Of a DNA stretch of 64,000 nucleotides, positions 1 to 8,208 are shown one piece after another. Source of the stretch: Bin87 sp965220265 (lineage in GTDB: Bacteria > Chloroflexota > Dehalococcoidia > Lucifugimonadales > UBA3495); NCBI GenBank assembly GCA_965220265.1, contig CBDCPM010000004.1, positions 1,364,001 to 1,428,000 on the forward strand, in the 5' to 3' direction. The notes under the pieces are model-generated. The model did not search any database and was not told the DNA's origin. It saw nothing but the letters and a program-made list of their open reading frames with translations. Positions within the stretch are counted from its first letter, which is position 1. The number at the start of each line of letters is the position of its first letter. Made by a program: the position numbers and the translations under genes.

Positions 1-719
1 ACAAAACGGTCCACCAGCCTTCCGTCGGTGAGTTCATCGAAGGCGTGGCCGGGCGATGTGTGACGGACCTACTGCGACGCGGGAAATATTTGATCGCTCC
101 TCTGGACGACGATCAATTCTTGGTCCTGCATCTGGGCATGACCGGCAGTCTGCGCATCCACGATGCCCAGCGGGAACCACCCTCCATGGTCCGGCACACC
201 TTCCCACTGGACGATGGCCGCCAGATGCGTTTTATCGACCCTCGCAAGTTCGGACACCTGTGGTTGCTGCCCGATCCGGCTGCGGCCATGCGAAAAATGG
301 GCCCCGAGCCGCTGGAAGTAACATTCACTGTTCGTGTACTTACCGACGCTCTGTCGAACCGTCGGTCCCCCATCAAAGCCGTTCTGCTCGATCAATCCGT
401 GATCGCGGGCATGGGCAATCTCTACGCTGACGAAGCTTTGTTTTTGTCCGCGATACACCCGGAACGCCTGGCTCAGGATTTAAGCGACGACGAATCACAG
501 GCCCTGCACGCCGGCATTGTCCAGGCCCTGTCGATTTCCGTCGCTGCCTATGCTGCTGCAAGGGACGCCGAATGGCCGGATCCACCGGTGGCCCTCTCTC
601 CCTGGTCAATTCCCAGGTCGACCAACCGATCGTGCCCGAAATGCCGGGGTGTGGTCCAGATGGTACGGGTGCGCGGGCGCAGTTCGTGGCATTGCCCCGC
701 GTGCCAACCGGCCGGTTGA
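1..719 (+). CDS. mutM: Formamidopyrimidine-DNA glycosylase (Fpg/MutM), 5' end cut off by the window
   Basis: Base-excision repair enzyme that removes oxidised purines such as 8-oxoguanine and nicks the abasic site. The reading frame is already open at base 3, so roughly 35 N-terminal residues, including the catalytic Pro2-Glu3, lie outside the window. Visible marks are the RRGKYL motif with the conserved lysine, HLGMTGSLRI, FIDPRKFGHLWLL, the helix-two-turn-helix segment around GMGNLYADEALF and a C-terminal zinc finger (CPKC, 16 residues, CPAC). The visible length of about 238 residues fits a family of about 270. It is the first of many DNA-repair genes in this window. Confidence 0.95.
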   Translation, partial: KTVHQPSVGEFIEGVAGRCVTDLLRRGKYLIAPLDDDQFLVLHLGMTGSLRIHDAQREPPSMVRHTFPLDDGRQMRFIDPRKFGHLWLLPDPAAAMRKMGPEPLEVTFTVRVLTDALSNRRSPIKAVLLDQSVIAGMGNLYADEALFLSAIHPERLAQDLSDDESQALHAGIVQALSISVAAYAAARDAEWPDPPVALSPWSIPRSTNRSCPKCRGVVQMVRVRGRSSWHCPACQPAG

Positions 720-837
720 CCCCGGTCCCTCCCATCCGACCAGCGACTTTACGCCAGACTTCCCCTCATTCCCGTGTATCAGGTGAGGTCCCGTTCTCGC
801 CCCCACGACTTTTGCCGGGCCGTTCGGTTCTCCTGGT

Positions 838-872
838 GTCATTGCCAGCAAAGCGCGGCAATCTCGTCGCCA
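838..872. repeat. Dispersed-repeat-like hairpin (GTCATTGCC...GGCAATCTC type)
   Basis: The segment begins GTCATTGCCAGCAAAGC and continues to GGCAATCTCGTCGCC. ATTGCC (841-846) can pair with GGCAAT (857-862). The wording closely resembles the widely scattered bacterial intergenic repeat that reads GTCATTGCGAGC...GCAATCTC. Only one copy is seen in this window, so membership in a repeat family is inferred from resemblance. Confidence 0.4.
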
Positions 873-921
873 CGCCATACGACTTGCAAAAAACAGACCC
901 TGACGAACGAAACTCGACCCC

Positions 922-951
922 TTGCATTGCATAGTACACACGTTCTATAAT
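922..951 (+). promoter_or_regulatory. Sigma70-type promoter with no assigned gene
   Basis: TTGCAT (922-927) and a perfect TATAAT (946-951) are separated by 18 bases. Transcription would start near 958 and run through about 680 bases of non-coding sequence before the next gene at 1638. It may drive a long leader or an unrecognised RNA. Confidence 0.45.
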
Positions 952-1511
952 AGTCGCGTCAGGCGATACTGCCGCCAGGCCAGCGGCGTCGCCAAACCTA
1001 CATCCGAATAGCTAGGCGATACGGTTTCGGGTCGGCAACGGCCCCAGTCGGTTCTTCGCATCATGGTCGCCAGCGGCCGCTACCCTCTCTTTATTCGACG
1101 GGGCGGCCGAGTGTCGACCCTGCGGGTGTCACCTCCGCCCCGTGCCGTGCGGCACCGGTCTCATCAGCCGGCTGCCCGCGGGTCACGGAAGCTTGGGACT
1201 CAAAAACTATGCGAGCAAAAAAGTGTTGGCCGTGCTCCGACACCGTCCCGAAACCGCAACGCCTGACACCCAAATCAAAACATCCAACCGTCACACCATC
1301 CAAAAGCAGGAAGTAAGTCACCCACAGGTACATCTCACCGCGCCCAGGCGTCGTGACCGGATGATTGCATAGCGCGAGCAGCAACCGTTATCCGATCATG
1401 CTGAATCTGTCGAAGGACGCCGGCTCGACTGGCTGGTGGTTCGGCTGACCCACCATGAGAGGACTATGGAGGACCTCGCAATCAGTCCCGGTCGGGCTGG
1501 CGCGGCTTTTG

Positions 1512-1541
1512 TTGACGACGTGGCAAGTCGGCCCGTACACT
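1512..1541 (+). promoter_or_regulatory. Candidate promoter for the fusion gene
   Basis: TTGACG (1512-1517) and TACACT (1536-1541) are 18 bases apart. This would give a leader of about 90 bases before the ATG at 1638. The -10 box is imperfect, so the call is tentative. Confidence 0.4.
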
Positions 1542-1637
1542 GTCTCACGCCAAGCGGATTTGTCCGCCGGGTACATTGCCGGCTATCCGCGTTATTGGTT
1601 CACAAGGCAGGTCAATTGTCGTTGGAGGCTTTCTATC

Positions 1638-3743
1638 ATGGCCGGTTACCGCAAGCACGAAGCGCAGGAATGGGCCTGGCAAACCTTGAAAGGGCAATGG
1701 ACCACGCTGGTTACGCCCTTCACGCCGGACAATCAGGTGGACACTGAAGGTCTCCGCCGGAACATTCGCCACGTTCAGAGCTTGGGCGTGCGAGGCGGCG
1801 GTTGCACTTGGAACATGGGCGAATTCTGGAGCTTGACCGAAGGCGAGCGCCGGTTGGTGATGGACACCGTGGCCGACGAGGCTGCGGGTCATTGGCTCAT
1901 TGGGGCCCACGTGACTGACACGTCGTTGCAGGAAAGCATCGCCTTGGCCAGGCACGCTGAGCGCCGCGGCTTTGATCTGCTGATCATTGCCCCGTCATAC
2001 ATGGTGACCAAGACAGAGGACCAGGTCGTCGACTTCGTGCGTCAGGTTGCTGAAAACACCGAACTGGCGATGATGTTCTACAATTCTCCCCAGTTCGGGA
2101 TAACGATCAGCCCCCAGGGATTGAAGCGATTGTGTGCCATCCCCAACGTCGTTGGAGTGAAAGAGGCCAGCTTCAATCAGCAAATTTCCATCGAAACCCA
2201 TCTCTTGGTCGGCCGCGACGCCATCATCAGCACTCCCGACGAGTGGATTTTCCACAAGGCTAGAGAACTGGGTTTCCACCAGCAAGTGATGTTCGCCAAC
2301 ACCTCCGATTGGCGGTTCGACACGCCTCGGCACAATTACTATACCCAGTTCATAGACCGCGCCACCACCAGCGACCTTGATGTGGACTTCTACAACCGCT
2401 ATTTGAAGGACATCAAGGCCCTGTCCGACAAATGGTGGGGCGGTACCATGAAAAAGACCGGCGGTGCGCTGCCAGTGTCCATGTGCAAGGCCTGGGGTGA
2501 AATGATGGGCATGGCGGGCGGAAGCGTCCGCATGCCGTTGCAGGACTTGACCCCCGAAGAGAAGGCCGAGCTGTGGAGCGAGTTGGAGCCGCTGCTTCCT
2601 CGCGCTTCTGCCCCTGCGACGCAGGAACGGGAGGTAATTCGCGGCCGTCAGCACGCGCCCTGGCTTGACGGGAATGGAGTGCGTGACGGGCGCAGCGGCC
2701 TGTCAGAATCGGGCATGATGCTGCTGGTAAGCGCCCAGAACAAGGCCGAGGCGCTGGAAGCCGACCGGGGCGGCGCCGACATCATCGATCTGAAAAACCT
2801 GCAGGAAGCCCTGGTGGGCTCGGCGCATCCCAGCCTCGTACGGGAAGTGCGGGAGCTCATTTCACCTGAAAAGCACGTTAGCGTAACCCTGGGCGTCGTG
2901 CCCAGCCAACCCGGCACCGTCGCTATGGCGGTCCACGCCGCGGCCTTGATGGACGCTACCTCGGTCAAGGTCGGGTTTCAGGTCTCCGACTACGAAACGG
3001 CGGTCGAGATTCTGCGAGAGTCCCGCGCCGCCATCGGCAACGCTCAAACCAAACTGATCGGCTCGCTGTTCGCAGACAACCTGCTCTTCGACGGCGGCCT
3101 CGACCCTCACCTCATGGTCAGGCTGGCCATCGACGGCGAGTGTGACGGTTTCCTCATCGACACCCTGACCAAGGACGGGCGGAACCTGTTCGACTTCATG
3201 CCGGAACCCGTGCTGCGGGACATGGTCATGCATGCGAAACAGGAAGGCCTGAGCACGGCGCTCAGCGGACATCTCAAGCTGGAAAACCTGGACGAACTGG
3301 CCCGCATCAACCCCGATATCGTCGGCGTTCGTGGAGCCGTGTGTTCAAGCGGAGAGCGGGACCGCGCCGTGGCCTGGGAGGCCGTGGCCTACTTCAAGGA
3401 GCAACTGGACCTTCGCAAGAGCGGCGTCATCGACGTGCGCGCGCCGGTGGGAGCCGCTCCCGGGGGCAACGGCTACGGAAACGGAAATGGCAATGGCCAC
3501 GGAAGCGGTTGGACCGTCATTGATGGTCGCGGCAAGAATTGCGCCGGCGTCATCGCGGCATTGAGCCGCCAGATGGAGTACGACCGGACTTCCTTCATCG
3601 AGGCAATCCTCCACGACGCTCTGAATATCTACGACGTCATCTACTGGGCCGAGCAGGCCGGACACCGCCTGCTGACCCAACGCAAGGAAAATGACGGCAC
3701 GCTTCGCGTCCTGATCGAACCTTACGGGAATGGCAACCACTGA
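1638..3743 (+). CDS. Three-domain fusion: DHDPS-family aldolase/lyase, MfnB-like furan phosphate synthase, TusA-like domain
   Basis: A 701-residue protein. Residues about 1-320 form a dihydrodipicolinate-synthase-family TIM barrel (TLVTPFTPD, MFYNSPQFG, and NVVGVKEAS with the Schiff-base lysine). Residues about 360-595 match (5-formylfuran-3-yl)methyl phosphate synthase MfnB, the first enzyme of methanofuran synthesis, which condenses two glyceraldehyde-3-phosphates. Lys386 (GGADIIDLKN) falls at MfnB position 27, Lys512 (DTLTKDG) at about 153, and GVRGAVC is kept. A Gly/Asn-rich linker (about 606-622) leads to residues 625-701, which resemble the sulfur carrier TusA with Cys635 at the carrier position but the CPxP prolines lost. 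The ATG at 1638 is preferred over upstream in-frame starts because of TTGGAGG at 1622-1628. The true substrate is unknown; methanofuran synthesis is only one possibility. Confidence 0.85.
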   Translation: MAGYRKHEAQEWAWQTLKGQWTTLVTPFTPDNQVDTEGLRRNIRHVQSLGVRGGGCTWNMGEFWSLTEGERRLVMDTVADEAAGHWLIGAHVTDTSLQESIALARHAERRGFDLLIIAPSYMVTKTEDQVVDFVRQVAENTELAMMFYNSPQFGITISPQGLKRLCAIPNVVGVKEASFNQQISIETHLLVGRDAIISTPDEWIFHKARELGFHQQVMFANTSDWRFDTPRHNYYTQFIDRATTSDLDVDFYNRYLKDIKALSDKWWGGTMKKTGGALPVSMCKAWGEMMGMAGGSVRMPLQDLTPEEKAELWSELEPLLPRASAPATQEREVIRGRQHAPWLDGNGVRDGRSGLSESGMMLLVSAQNKAEALEADRGGADIIDLKNLQEALVGSAHPSLVREVRELISPEKHVSVTLGVVPSQPGTVAMAVHAAALMDATSVKVGFQVSDYETAVEILRESRAAIGNAQTKLIGSLFADNLLFDGGLDPHLMVRLAIDGECDGFLIDTLTKDGRNLFDFMPEPVLRDMVMHAKQEGLSTALSGHLKLENLDELARINPDIVGVRGAVCSSGERDRAVAWEAVAYFKEQLDLRKSGVIDVRAPVGAAPGGNGYGNGNGNGHGSGWTVIDGRGKNCAGVIAALSRQMEYDRTSFIEAILHDALNIYDVIYWAEQAGHRLLTQRKENDGTLRVLIEPYGNGNH

Positions 3744-3780
3744 CCGGTTGCCGCGGATACCCTGCCACGCTTGTGGCGCT

Positions 3781-3813
3781 TTCATCGGGACGGGATTTTC
3801 CCGTCCCGATGAA
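3781..3813. terminator. Strong hairpin terminator after the fusion gene
   Basis: Perfect 15-bp inverted repeat: arm TTCATCGGGACGGGA (3781-3795), a TTT loop, and its exact complement at 3799-3813. It lies between the fusion gene and the molybdenum-hydroxylase genes and implies separate transcripts. Confidence 0.75.
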
Positions 3814-3830
3814 TTTCGGTCTCCGGTTCG

Positions 3831-3859
3831 TTGACCGCTTTTCCGGCCCGCCATATAAT
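3831..3859 (+). promoter_or_regulatory. Near-consensus sigma70 promoter for the molybdenum hydroxylase operon
   Basis: TTGACC (3831-3836) and TATAAT (3854-3859) are separated by exactly 17 bases. The predicted start near 3866 leaves a leader of about 70 bases before the ATG at 3937. This is the closest match to the consensus in the window. Confidence 0.7.
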
Positions 3860-3936
3860 CCCCGCAGACCGACGCCGAGCGGGATTGTCCGCACTCAGGT
3901 TGTCTGCTTGCACGGCGTTGGCAGGGGAGGGCTCAT

Positions 3937-4857
3937 ATGGCTCGTTTCGACTACCTGGAGCCGCAATCGCTGGACGAGGCGCTCGGGATGTTGGAAAAGC
4001 ACGGGACTGCGGCGCGCCTCGTGGCCGGCAGCACCGATTTTCTGGTTCGTTGGCGCACTGGTTTCTGGCGACCCGAGGTTGTGGTCTGCATGCAGCACGT
4101 TCCCGGGTTGGATCGCATCGATTTTAACGACGACGACGGCCTGTCCATTGGCGCCATGGTTACCGTCCAGGATATCGATCAGAGCGCCACGGTCCGCGCG
4201 CGATACCCGGCGTTGGCCGCGGGAGCGACCGCATTTGCCGGGGTCCAGGTTCGCAATCTCGCCACCGTCGTTGGCAACATATGCAATGCCTCGCCGGCGG
4301 GCGACACGTTGCCCGTGCTGTTGGCCCACGATACCCAGTGCCGCATCGTGGGTTCCACCGGGGAGCGCTGGTTGCCGTTGACCGAAGTGTTCGTCGGTCC
4401 AGGTCAGACGGCGCTGGCCGCCGGAGAGATCATGACCGAACTCCGTTTGCCGACCCCCGCGCCCAATTCAGGCGGTTTGTACATCAAGCATAGCCCCCGC
4501 GGAGCCATGGACATATCCGCTGTGGGAGTCGCCTCTGTCGTAAGCATCGGTCCCGACGGCGCTTGCTCCTCGGTCCGGATCGCATTGGGCTCCGTCGCCC
4601 CTACTCCGATGCGGGCCTCCGGAGCTGAGGGCCGTTTGGCCGGCCAACCGCCGACAGACCAAAACATTGCCGAAGCAGCGCGGCTCGCCGCTCAGGCTTC
4701 CCGGCCCATCGCCGATGTGCGCAGCGGTGCGGAATATCGCCGGGAAATCGCCCAGGTTCTCACCGAACGCACCCTGCGACATGCCGCGGCGACCGCCGTC
4801 GGCGGTGTCCCCGATTACGAAGATATTCGGCGCCTGGCCGTCCAAACCGCTTGGTAA
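3937..4857 (+). CDS. FAD-binding subunit of a xanthine-dehydrogenase-family molybdenum hydroxylase
   Basis: A 306-residue medium subunit (CoxM/HmfC type, FAD_binding_5 plus the CO_deh_flav_C region). It passes electrons from the 2Fe-2S clusters to FAD and on to an acceptor. The FAD-binding signatures are AGSTDFLVR near residue 30 and TVVGNICNASPAGDTLP near residue 110. The start ATG follows a clear GGGGAGGG ribosome site. The small and large subunit genes follow directly on the same strand, giving the order medium-small-large. The family includes CO, nicotinate, furoyl-CoA and aldehyde oxidoreductases, and the substrate cannot be read from this subunit. Confidence 0.9.
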   Translation: MARFDYLEPQSLDEALGMLEKHGTAARLVAGSTDFLVRWRTGFWRPEVVVCMQHVPGLDRIDFNDDDGLSIGAMVTVQDIDQSATVRARYPALAAGATAFAGVQVRNLATVVGNICNASPAGDTLPVLLAHDTQCRIVGSTGERWLPLTEVFVGPGQTALAAGEIMTELRLPTPAPNSGGLYIKHSPRGAMDISAVGVASVVSIGPDGACSSVRIALGSVAPTPMRASGAEGRLAGQPPTDQNIAEAARLAAQASRPIADVRSGAEYRREIAQVLTERTLRHAAATAVGGVPDYEDIRRLAVQTAW

Positions 4858-4878
4858 CCGGCCCACGAGGTTGATGAA

Positions 4879-5355
4879 ATGAAACAGCCGCTCACCCTTA
4901 AGATCAACGGCGAAAACCGCTTGATGCTGGTGGAGCCGTACTATTCCCTGCTGGATTGCCTGCGTGATGAGGCCCAATTGACCGGCTCCAAGAAGGGCTG
5001 CGACGAAGGGGACTGCGGCGCGTGCACCGTGCTGATGGACGGCAAACCCGTCACGTCGTGCCTGGTGCTGGCCCACAGCGCCCACGACTACGACATCACC
5101 ACGATTGAGGGGCTGGCTGACGTGGATGGTCTAAGTCCCATCCAGAAAGCGTTCGTGGAGCACGGCGGCCTCCAGTGCGGGTTCTGTATTCCGGGATTGA
5201 TCATGTCAGCCACGGGCTTTTTGCAAGAAAATCCAGACCCCACTGAGGAGGATGTCCGCTTCGCCATTGGTGGCAACCTGTGCAGGTGCACCGGCTACGC
5301 GCGAGTGGTTAAAGCGGTCATGGCCGCGGCGCAGGAAATCAGGGAAACCCGCTGA
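4879..5355 (+). CDS. 2Fe-2S subunit of a molybdenum hydroxylase
   Basis: A 158-residue small subunit carrying two [2Fe-2S] clusters that link the Mo site to FAD. The N-terminal ferredoxin-type site is GCDEGDCGACTV plus a later Cys in VTSCL. The C-terminal helical cluster site is CGFCIPG and then CRCTGY. The length is typical for CoxS/HmfB-type proteins. It starts 21 bases after the FAD subunit stop, with GAGG upstream, and is part of the same transcript. No signal peptide is present, so the complex should be cytoplasmic. Confidence 0.93.
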   Translation: MKQPLTLKINGENRLMLVEPYYSLLDCLRDEAQLTGSKKGCDEGDCGACTVLMDGKPVTSCLVLAHSAHDYDITTIEGLADVDGLSPIQKAFVEHGGLQCGFCIPGLIMSATGFLQENPDPTEEDVRFAIGGNLCRCTGYARVVKAVMAAAQEIRETR

Positions 5356-5389
5356 TCGTTCCGCTCCAGCAACAATGGAGGCACATGCA

Positions 5390-7672
5390 ATGACAACGCA
5401 GTTCAAAGTCTTGGAGCGCAATCACCCTCGCGTCGATGCGTATGACAAAGTCACCGGTCGTGCCGCCTACGCGTCCGACGTGTACCTGCCCGGCATGTTG
5501 GCCTGCAAGCTGCTGCCCAGCACGCGAAACCACGCCCGTATCGTGCGTCTGGACACCAGCAAGGCGCAATCCCATCCGGGCGTTCGGTGCGTCATCACGG
5601 GAACTGATTTCCCGGATATCCGGTACGGCTCCGGCGCCTTGCGGGACCGGTACGTCATGCCTCGCGAAGTCGTGAATTTCGTCGGCGAACCGATCGTCGC
5701 GGTGGCTGCGGATGACGAGGCCACGGCGCAGGAAGCCATCGAGTTGATCGAGGTCGAATACGAAGACCTGCCGGCGGTGGTCAACCCGTTGTCCGCCATG
5801 GGTTCGGGTGCTGCTACGGTTCACCCGGAGTTGGAGGACTACGAGGGATACGGGTTCGCGCTAGGGCATAACGTCAGCACGTTGCTGGACGCCGACCGGG
5901 GCGACGTCGACCAGGCGTTCAAGGATGCCGACGCCGTCGTGGAAGACGTTTACCGCTCTCAGGGGATCAACCAGGGCTTCCTGGAACCCATGGCCTGCGT
6001 AGCCGACGTGGAGGCCAACGGCCGTCTGGTCGTCTACGCTTCCACCCAGGGCCCCTATCAGATCCGGGCCGCGCTGGCCGGCGCGCTTGAAATCTCGGTG
6101 TCGCGAATCCGGGTGGTCCCCATGGAGCTTGGCGGTGGTTTTGGCGCCAAGCTGCGGCTGGCCTGCGAGGCTTTTCCCGCGCTCCTGGCGATGAAAACGG
6201 GACGGCCCGTGAAATTGGTGAACACCCGCGAGGAAGTGTTCACCATGAACGGGCCACGGCTTCCGGTGACCAATTACATCCGGTCCGGCGTCATGCGCGA
6301 CGGAACGATCGTCGCCCGCGAAGCCTACACGATCTTCGACGTGGGAGCGTATCTGGGGGCCGGCCCCAACTCTGGGATCGGTCACGGCATCGGGGCCTAC
6401 AACGTGCCGAACTTCCGGCTGCGATCCTACGGCGTATACACGAACAAGATCTACGTCGGTTCCTACCGGGCTTCGGGCGTCGCCGACATGACTTTCGCCG
6501 TAGAGTCCCACATGGACCGCATCGCCCATGAAATCGGAATGGACCCATACGACCTGCGCGTGAAAAATGCCCTGCGCGAAGGCGATGTCTCCGTGAGCGG
6601 GGCCGTGGTGCCAACCAACGGGCTGATGGAAGCTCTCCAGGCCATCAAGGAAAAGATCGACTGGCCGCGAGACCTAGAAGACGGTCATGGTGTGGGGTTG
6701 GCGCTGTGCGAGTGGAGAAGCGGCAGCGGACCATCCACGGCGGCGATCAGCGTCAACGACGACGGCACCGTGAGCCTGCTGACCGGTTCAGTGGACATCT
6801 CGGGCAGCGACACTTCGCTGGCCGCTATCGCGGCCGAGGCCCTGGGCATCCCGATGGACAAGGTGATCGTAGCCAAGCGCGACACGGACCTCGCCCCTTA
6901 CACCGGTCAGTCCGGCGGCAGCCGCATTGTGTACAGTCAGGGCACCGCAGTGCAGCGCGCGGCCGCAGATACCGTCCAAAAGTTGATGGCACTCGCCGCG
7001 GAGCGTCTGGGTGTCCCGGAGGAAGCCCTGGACTGCGAGGATGGACGGATCTACGTGATGGACAACGAACCGCAAGGCCTGACGTTCGCGCAACTGGCAG
7101 CGGCCAGCGTCACGTCGCGTGGTGGTCCCATCATTGGAACCGCTTCACTATCCAGCATGCCGTACACGCCGGTATTCGCCGCGCAAGCGGCGGAGGTCAA
7201 GGTCGACCGGGAAACCGGCCAGGTCAAAGTGCTGCGCTACATCCAGGCCCAGGACGTGGGAACCGCCATCAACCCCATGGCCGTCGAGGGCCAACTCGAC
7301 GGCGGGGTAGTCCAGGGGATCGGGCGCGCCCTGACCGAAGACCAGCAGTTCGATCCGGAAACGGGGGCCGTCCGGAATCCGTCGCTCGCTTCGTACCTGA
7401 TGCCGCTGGCAATTGATCTGCCCCCATCGGAGATCGTCCTGATCAACGTTCCTGCGCCCGACGGGCCCTTCGGCGCGCGTGCCGTCGCCGAACCCCCCGG
7501 CTTCGGACCCCCAGCGGCAATTGCCAACGCGGTATACGACGCGGTGGGCGTGCGCGTTAAAGAGTTGCCGCTGTCGGGAGAGCGCGTGCTGGCCGCGTTG
7601 AACGGTCAGAACGCTGAAATCGACTTTGACGTGGAGGCGCTCCGCCGCGCCGAGGGACTCGCCGCTGACTGA
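5390..7672 (+). CDS. Molybdopterin-binding large subunit of a molybdenum hydroxylase (not CO dehydrogenase)
   Basis: A 760-residue catalytic subunit that binds the Mo-pyranopterin cofactor and hydroxylates its substrate with water-derived oxygen. Family marks are VGEPIVAVAADDEATA, GGGFGAKL, GQSGGSRIV and the C-terminal EPPGFGPPAAIANA stretch holding the expected catalytic glutamate. The loop that identifies CO dehydrogenase (AYRCSFR or AYRGAGR) reads SYRASGV here, so this is an aldehyde/heterocycle-type enzyme. The ATG at 5390 is chosen over upstream starts because GGAGG lies at 5377-5381. The neighbouring MfnB-like fusion suggests a furan aldehyde or similar substrate, but that is only inference. 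MoaA and MoaC for its cofactor are encoded at about 39-41 kb. Confidence 0.9.
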   Translation: MTTQFKVLERNHPRVDAYDKVTGRAAYASDVYLPGMLACKLLPSTRNHARIVRLDTSKAQSHPGVRCVITGTDFPDIRYGSGALRDRYVMPREVVNFVGEPIVAVAADDEATAQEAIELIEVEYEDLPAVVNPLSAMGSGAATVHPELEDYEGYGFALGHNVSTLLDADRGDVDQAFKDADAVVEDVYRSQGINQGFLEPMACVADVEANGRLVVYASTQGPYQIRAALAGALEISVSRIRVVPMELGGGFGAKLRLACEAFPALLAMKTGRPVKLVNTREEVFTMNGPRLPVTNYIRSGVMRDGTIVAREAYTIFDVGAYLGAGPNSGIGHGIGAYNVPNFRLRSYGVYTNKIYVGSYRASGVADMTFAVESHMDRIAHEIGMDPYDLRVKNALREGDVSVSGAVVPTNGLMEALQAIKEKIDWPRDLEDGHGVGLALCEWRSGSGPSTAAISVNDDGTVSLLTGSVDISGSDTSLAAIAAEALGIPMDKVIVAKRDTDLAPYTGQSGGSRIVYSQGTAVQRAAADTVQKLMALAAERLGVPEEALDCEDGRIYVMDNEPQGLTFAQLAAASVTSRGGPIIGTASLSSMPYTPVFAAQAAEVKVDRETGQVKVLRYIQAQDVGTAINPMAVEGQLDGGVVQGIGRALTEDQQFDPETGAVRNPSLASYLMPLAIDLPPSEIVLINVPAPDGPFGARAVAEPPGFGPPAAIANAVYDAVGVRVKELPLSGERVLAALNGQNAEIDFDVEALRRAEGLAAD

Positions 7673-7697
7673 ATTGGACCTAAACCTCGGAAGTGCG

Positions 7698-7723
7698 CAA
7701 GGGCGGGCGTAATCTCGCCCTTG
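7698..7723. terminator. Bidirectional terminator between convergent genes
   Basis: CAAGGGCG (7698-7705) pairs with CGCCCTTG (7716-7723), with two more pairs possible inside. It sits between the stop of the Mo-hydroxylase large subunit and the stop of the oppositely oriented PPOX gene. Confidence 0.6.
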
Positions 7724-7736
7724 TCGATCCCCTGGC

Positions 7737-8156
7737 TCAGTCCGCCCGTCCGTATACGTGCGACGGGGTCACAAGCACCGCGTACCGGCGGTCGTTGCGC
7801 ATCGCCTGATCGTATTCCGGCCAATTGGGATGTTCTTGGCCGGCAGCGCTCCGGAACACGTCGCGCAGGGTTTCACGGTATTCATCGGCCGAGGCATTCT
7901 CGGTTCCGACCAACCTAGCTTCGCCCTCCAGGACCAGGAAATTTCGCCAGTCGCCGGTGCCCACCAGGATCGTGCAACGCGGGTCTCGCCGGAGATTTCT
8001 GAGCTTCGCCCGGTCTGCGGTGGTCGTAAACGCCACCCCGTCTCCGTACAGCCCGCACGTCACGATGCTCATTTGTCCGGCGCCACTTCGACGAAAGGTG
8101 GTCAGCGCGCCGTTGTGGTTTTCCGACAAATAATTGCGTTGAGCCTCGGTTAGCAT
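7737..8156 (-). CDS. PPOX-class (pyridoxamine phosphate oxidase-like) flavin/F420-dependent protein
   Basis: A 139-residue split-barrel protein of the PNPOx superfamily. Typical features are the start region MLTEAQRNYL, a strand with ALTTFR, GVAFTTTADRAKLRNLRRDP, and FLVLEGEARLV. Members of this size usually bind FMN or coenzyme F420 and act as reductases or biliverdin-type binders; the F420-dependent TIGR03618-like group fits best by eye. AAGGAGA precedes the ATG. It is a stand-alone gene between convergent Mo-hydroxylase genes and sbcC. Its substrate is not predictable. An F420 role would fit the Chloroflexota-like setting. Confidence 0.8.
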   Translation of the reverse strand: MLTEAQRNYLSENHNGALTTFRRSGAGQMSIVTCGLYGDGVAFTTTADRAKLRNLRRDPRCTILVGTGDWRNFLVLEGEARLVGTENASADEYRETLRDVFRSAAGQEHPNWPEYDQAMRNDRRYAVLVTPSHVYGRAD

Positions 8157-8208
8157 TGGCTTCTCCTTGTTGCGTGGATACGGACTCCGATCAAAACGTG
8201 CGGATATA

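Larger units (their letters stand above)
720..1637. other. Long non-coding stretch between mutM and the fusion gene
   Basis: About 0.9 kb with no convincing gene. The short open frames here have no family motif and no clear ribosome site. It holds a repeat-like hairpin near 838-872, a promoter-like pair at 922-951 and another at 1512-1541. The stretch 958-1380 sits downstream of the first promoter and could be an untranslated transcript, but I recognise no conserved RNA. The transition to coding DNA is marked by a good ribosome binding site (TTGGAGG at 1622-1628) ten bases before the ATG at 1638. Confidence 0.6.

Noticed and set aside
1090..1455. A tmRNA-like 5' signature (ATTCGACGGGG at 1093-1103) with CCACCA about 350 bases later
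   Set aside because: No acceptor stem pairs the two ends, the putative T-loop lacks the required bases, and no tag reading frame ending in an alanine-rich peptide and stop was found.
5390..7672. Carbon monoxide dehydrogenase (CoxL)
   Set aside because: The active-site loop reads SYRASGV instead of AYRCSFR or AYRGAGR, so only the broader molybdenum hydroxylase family is supported.
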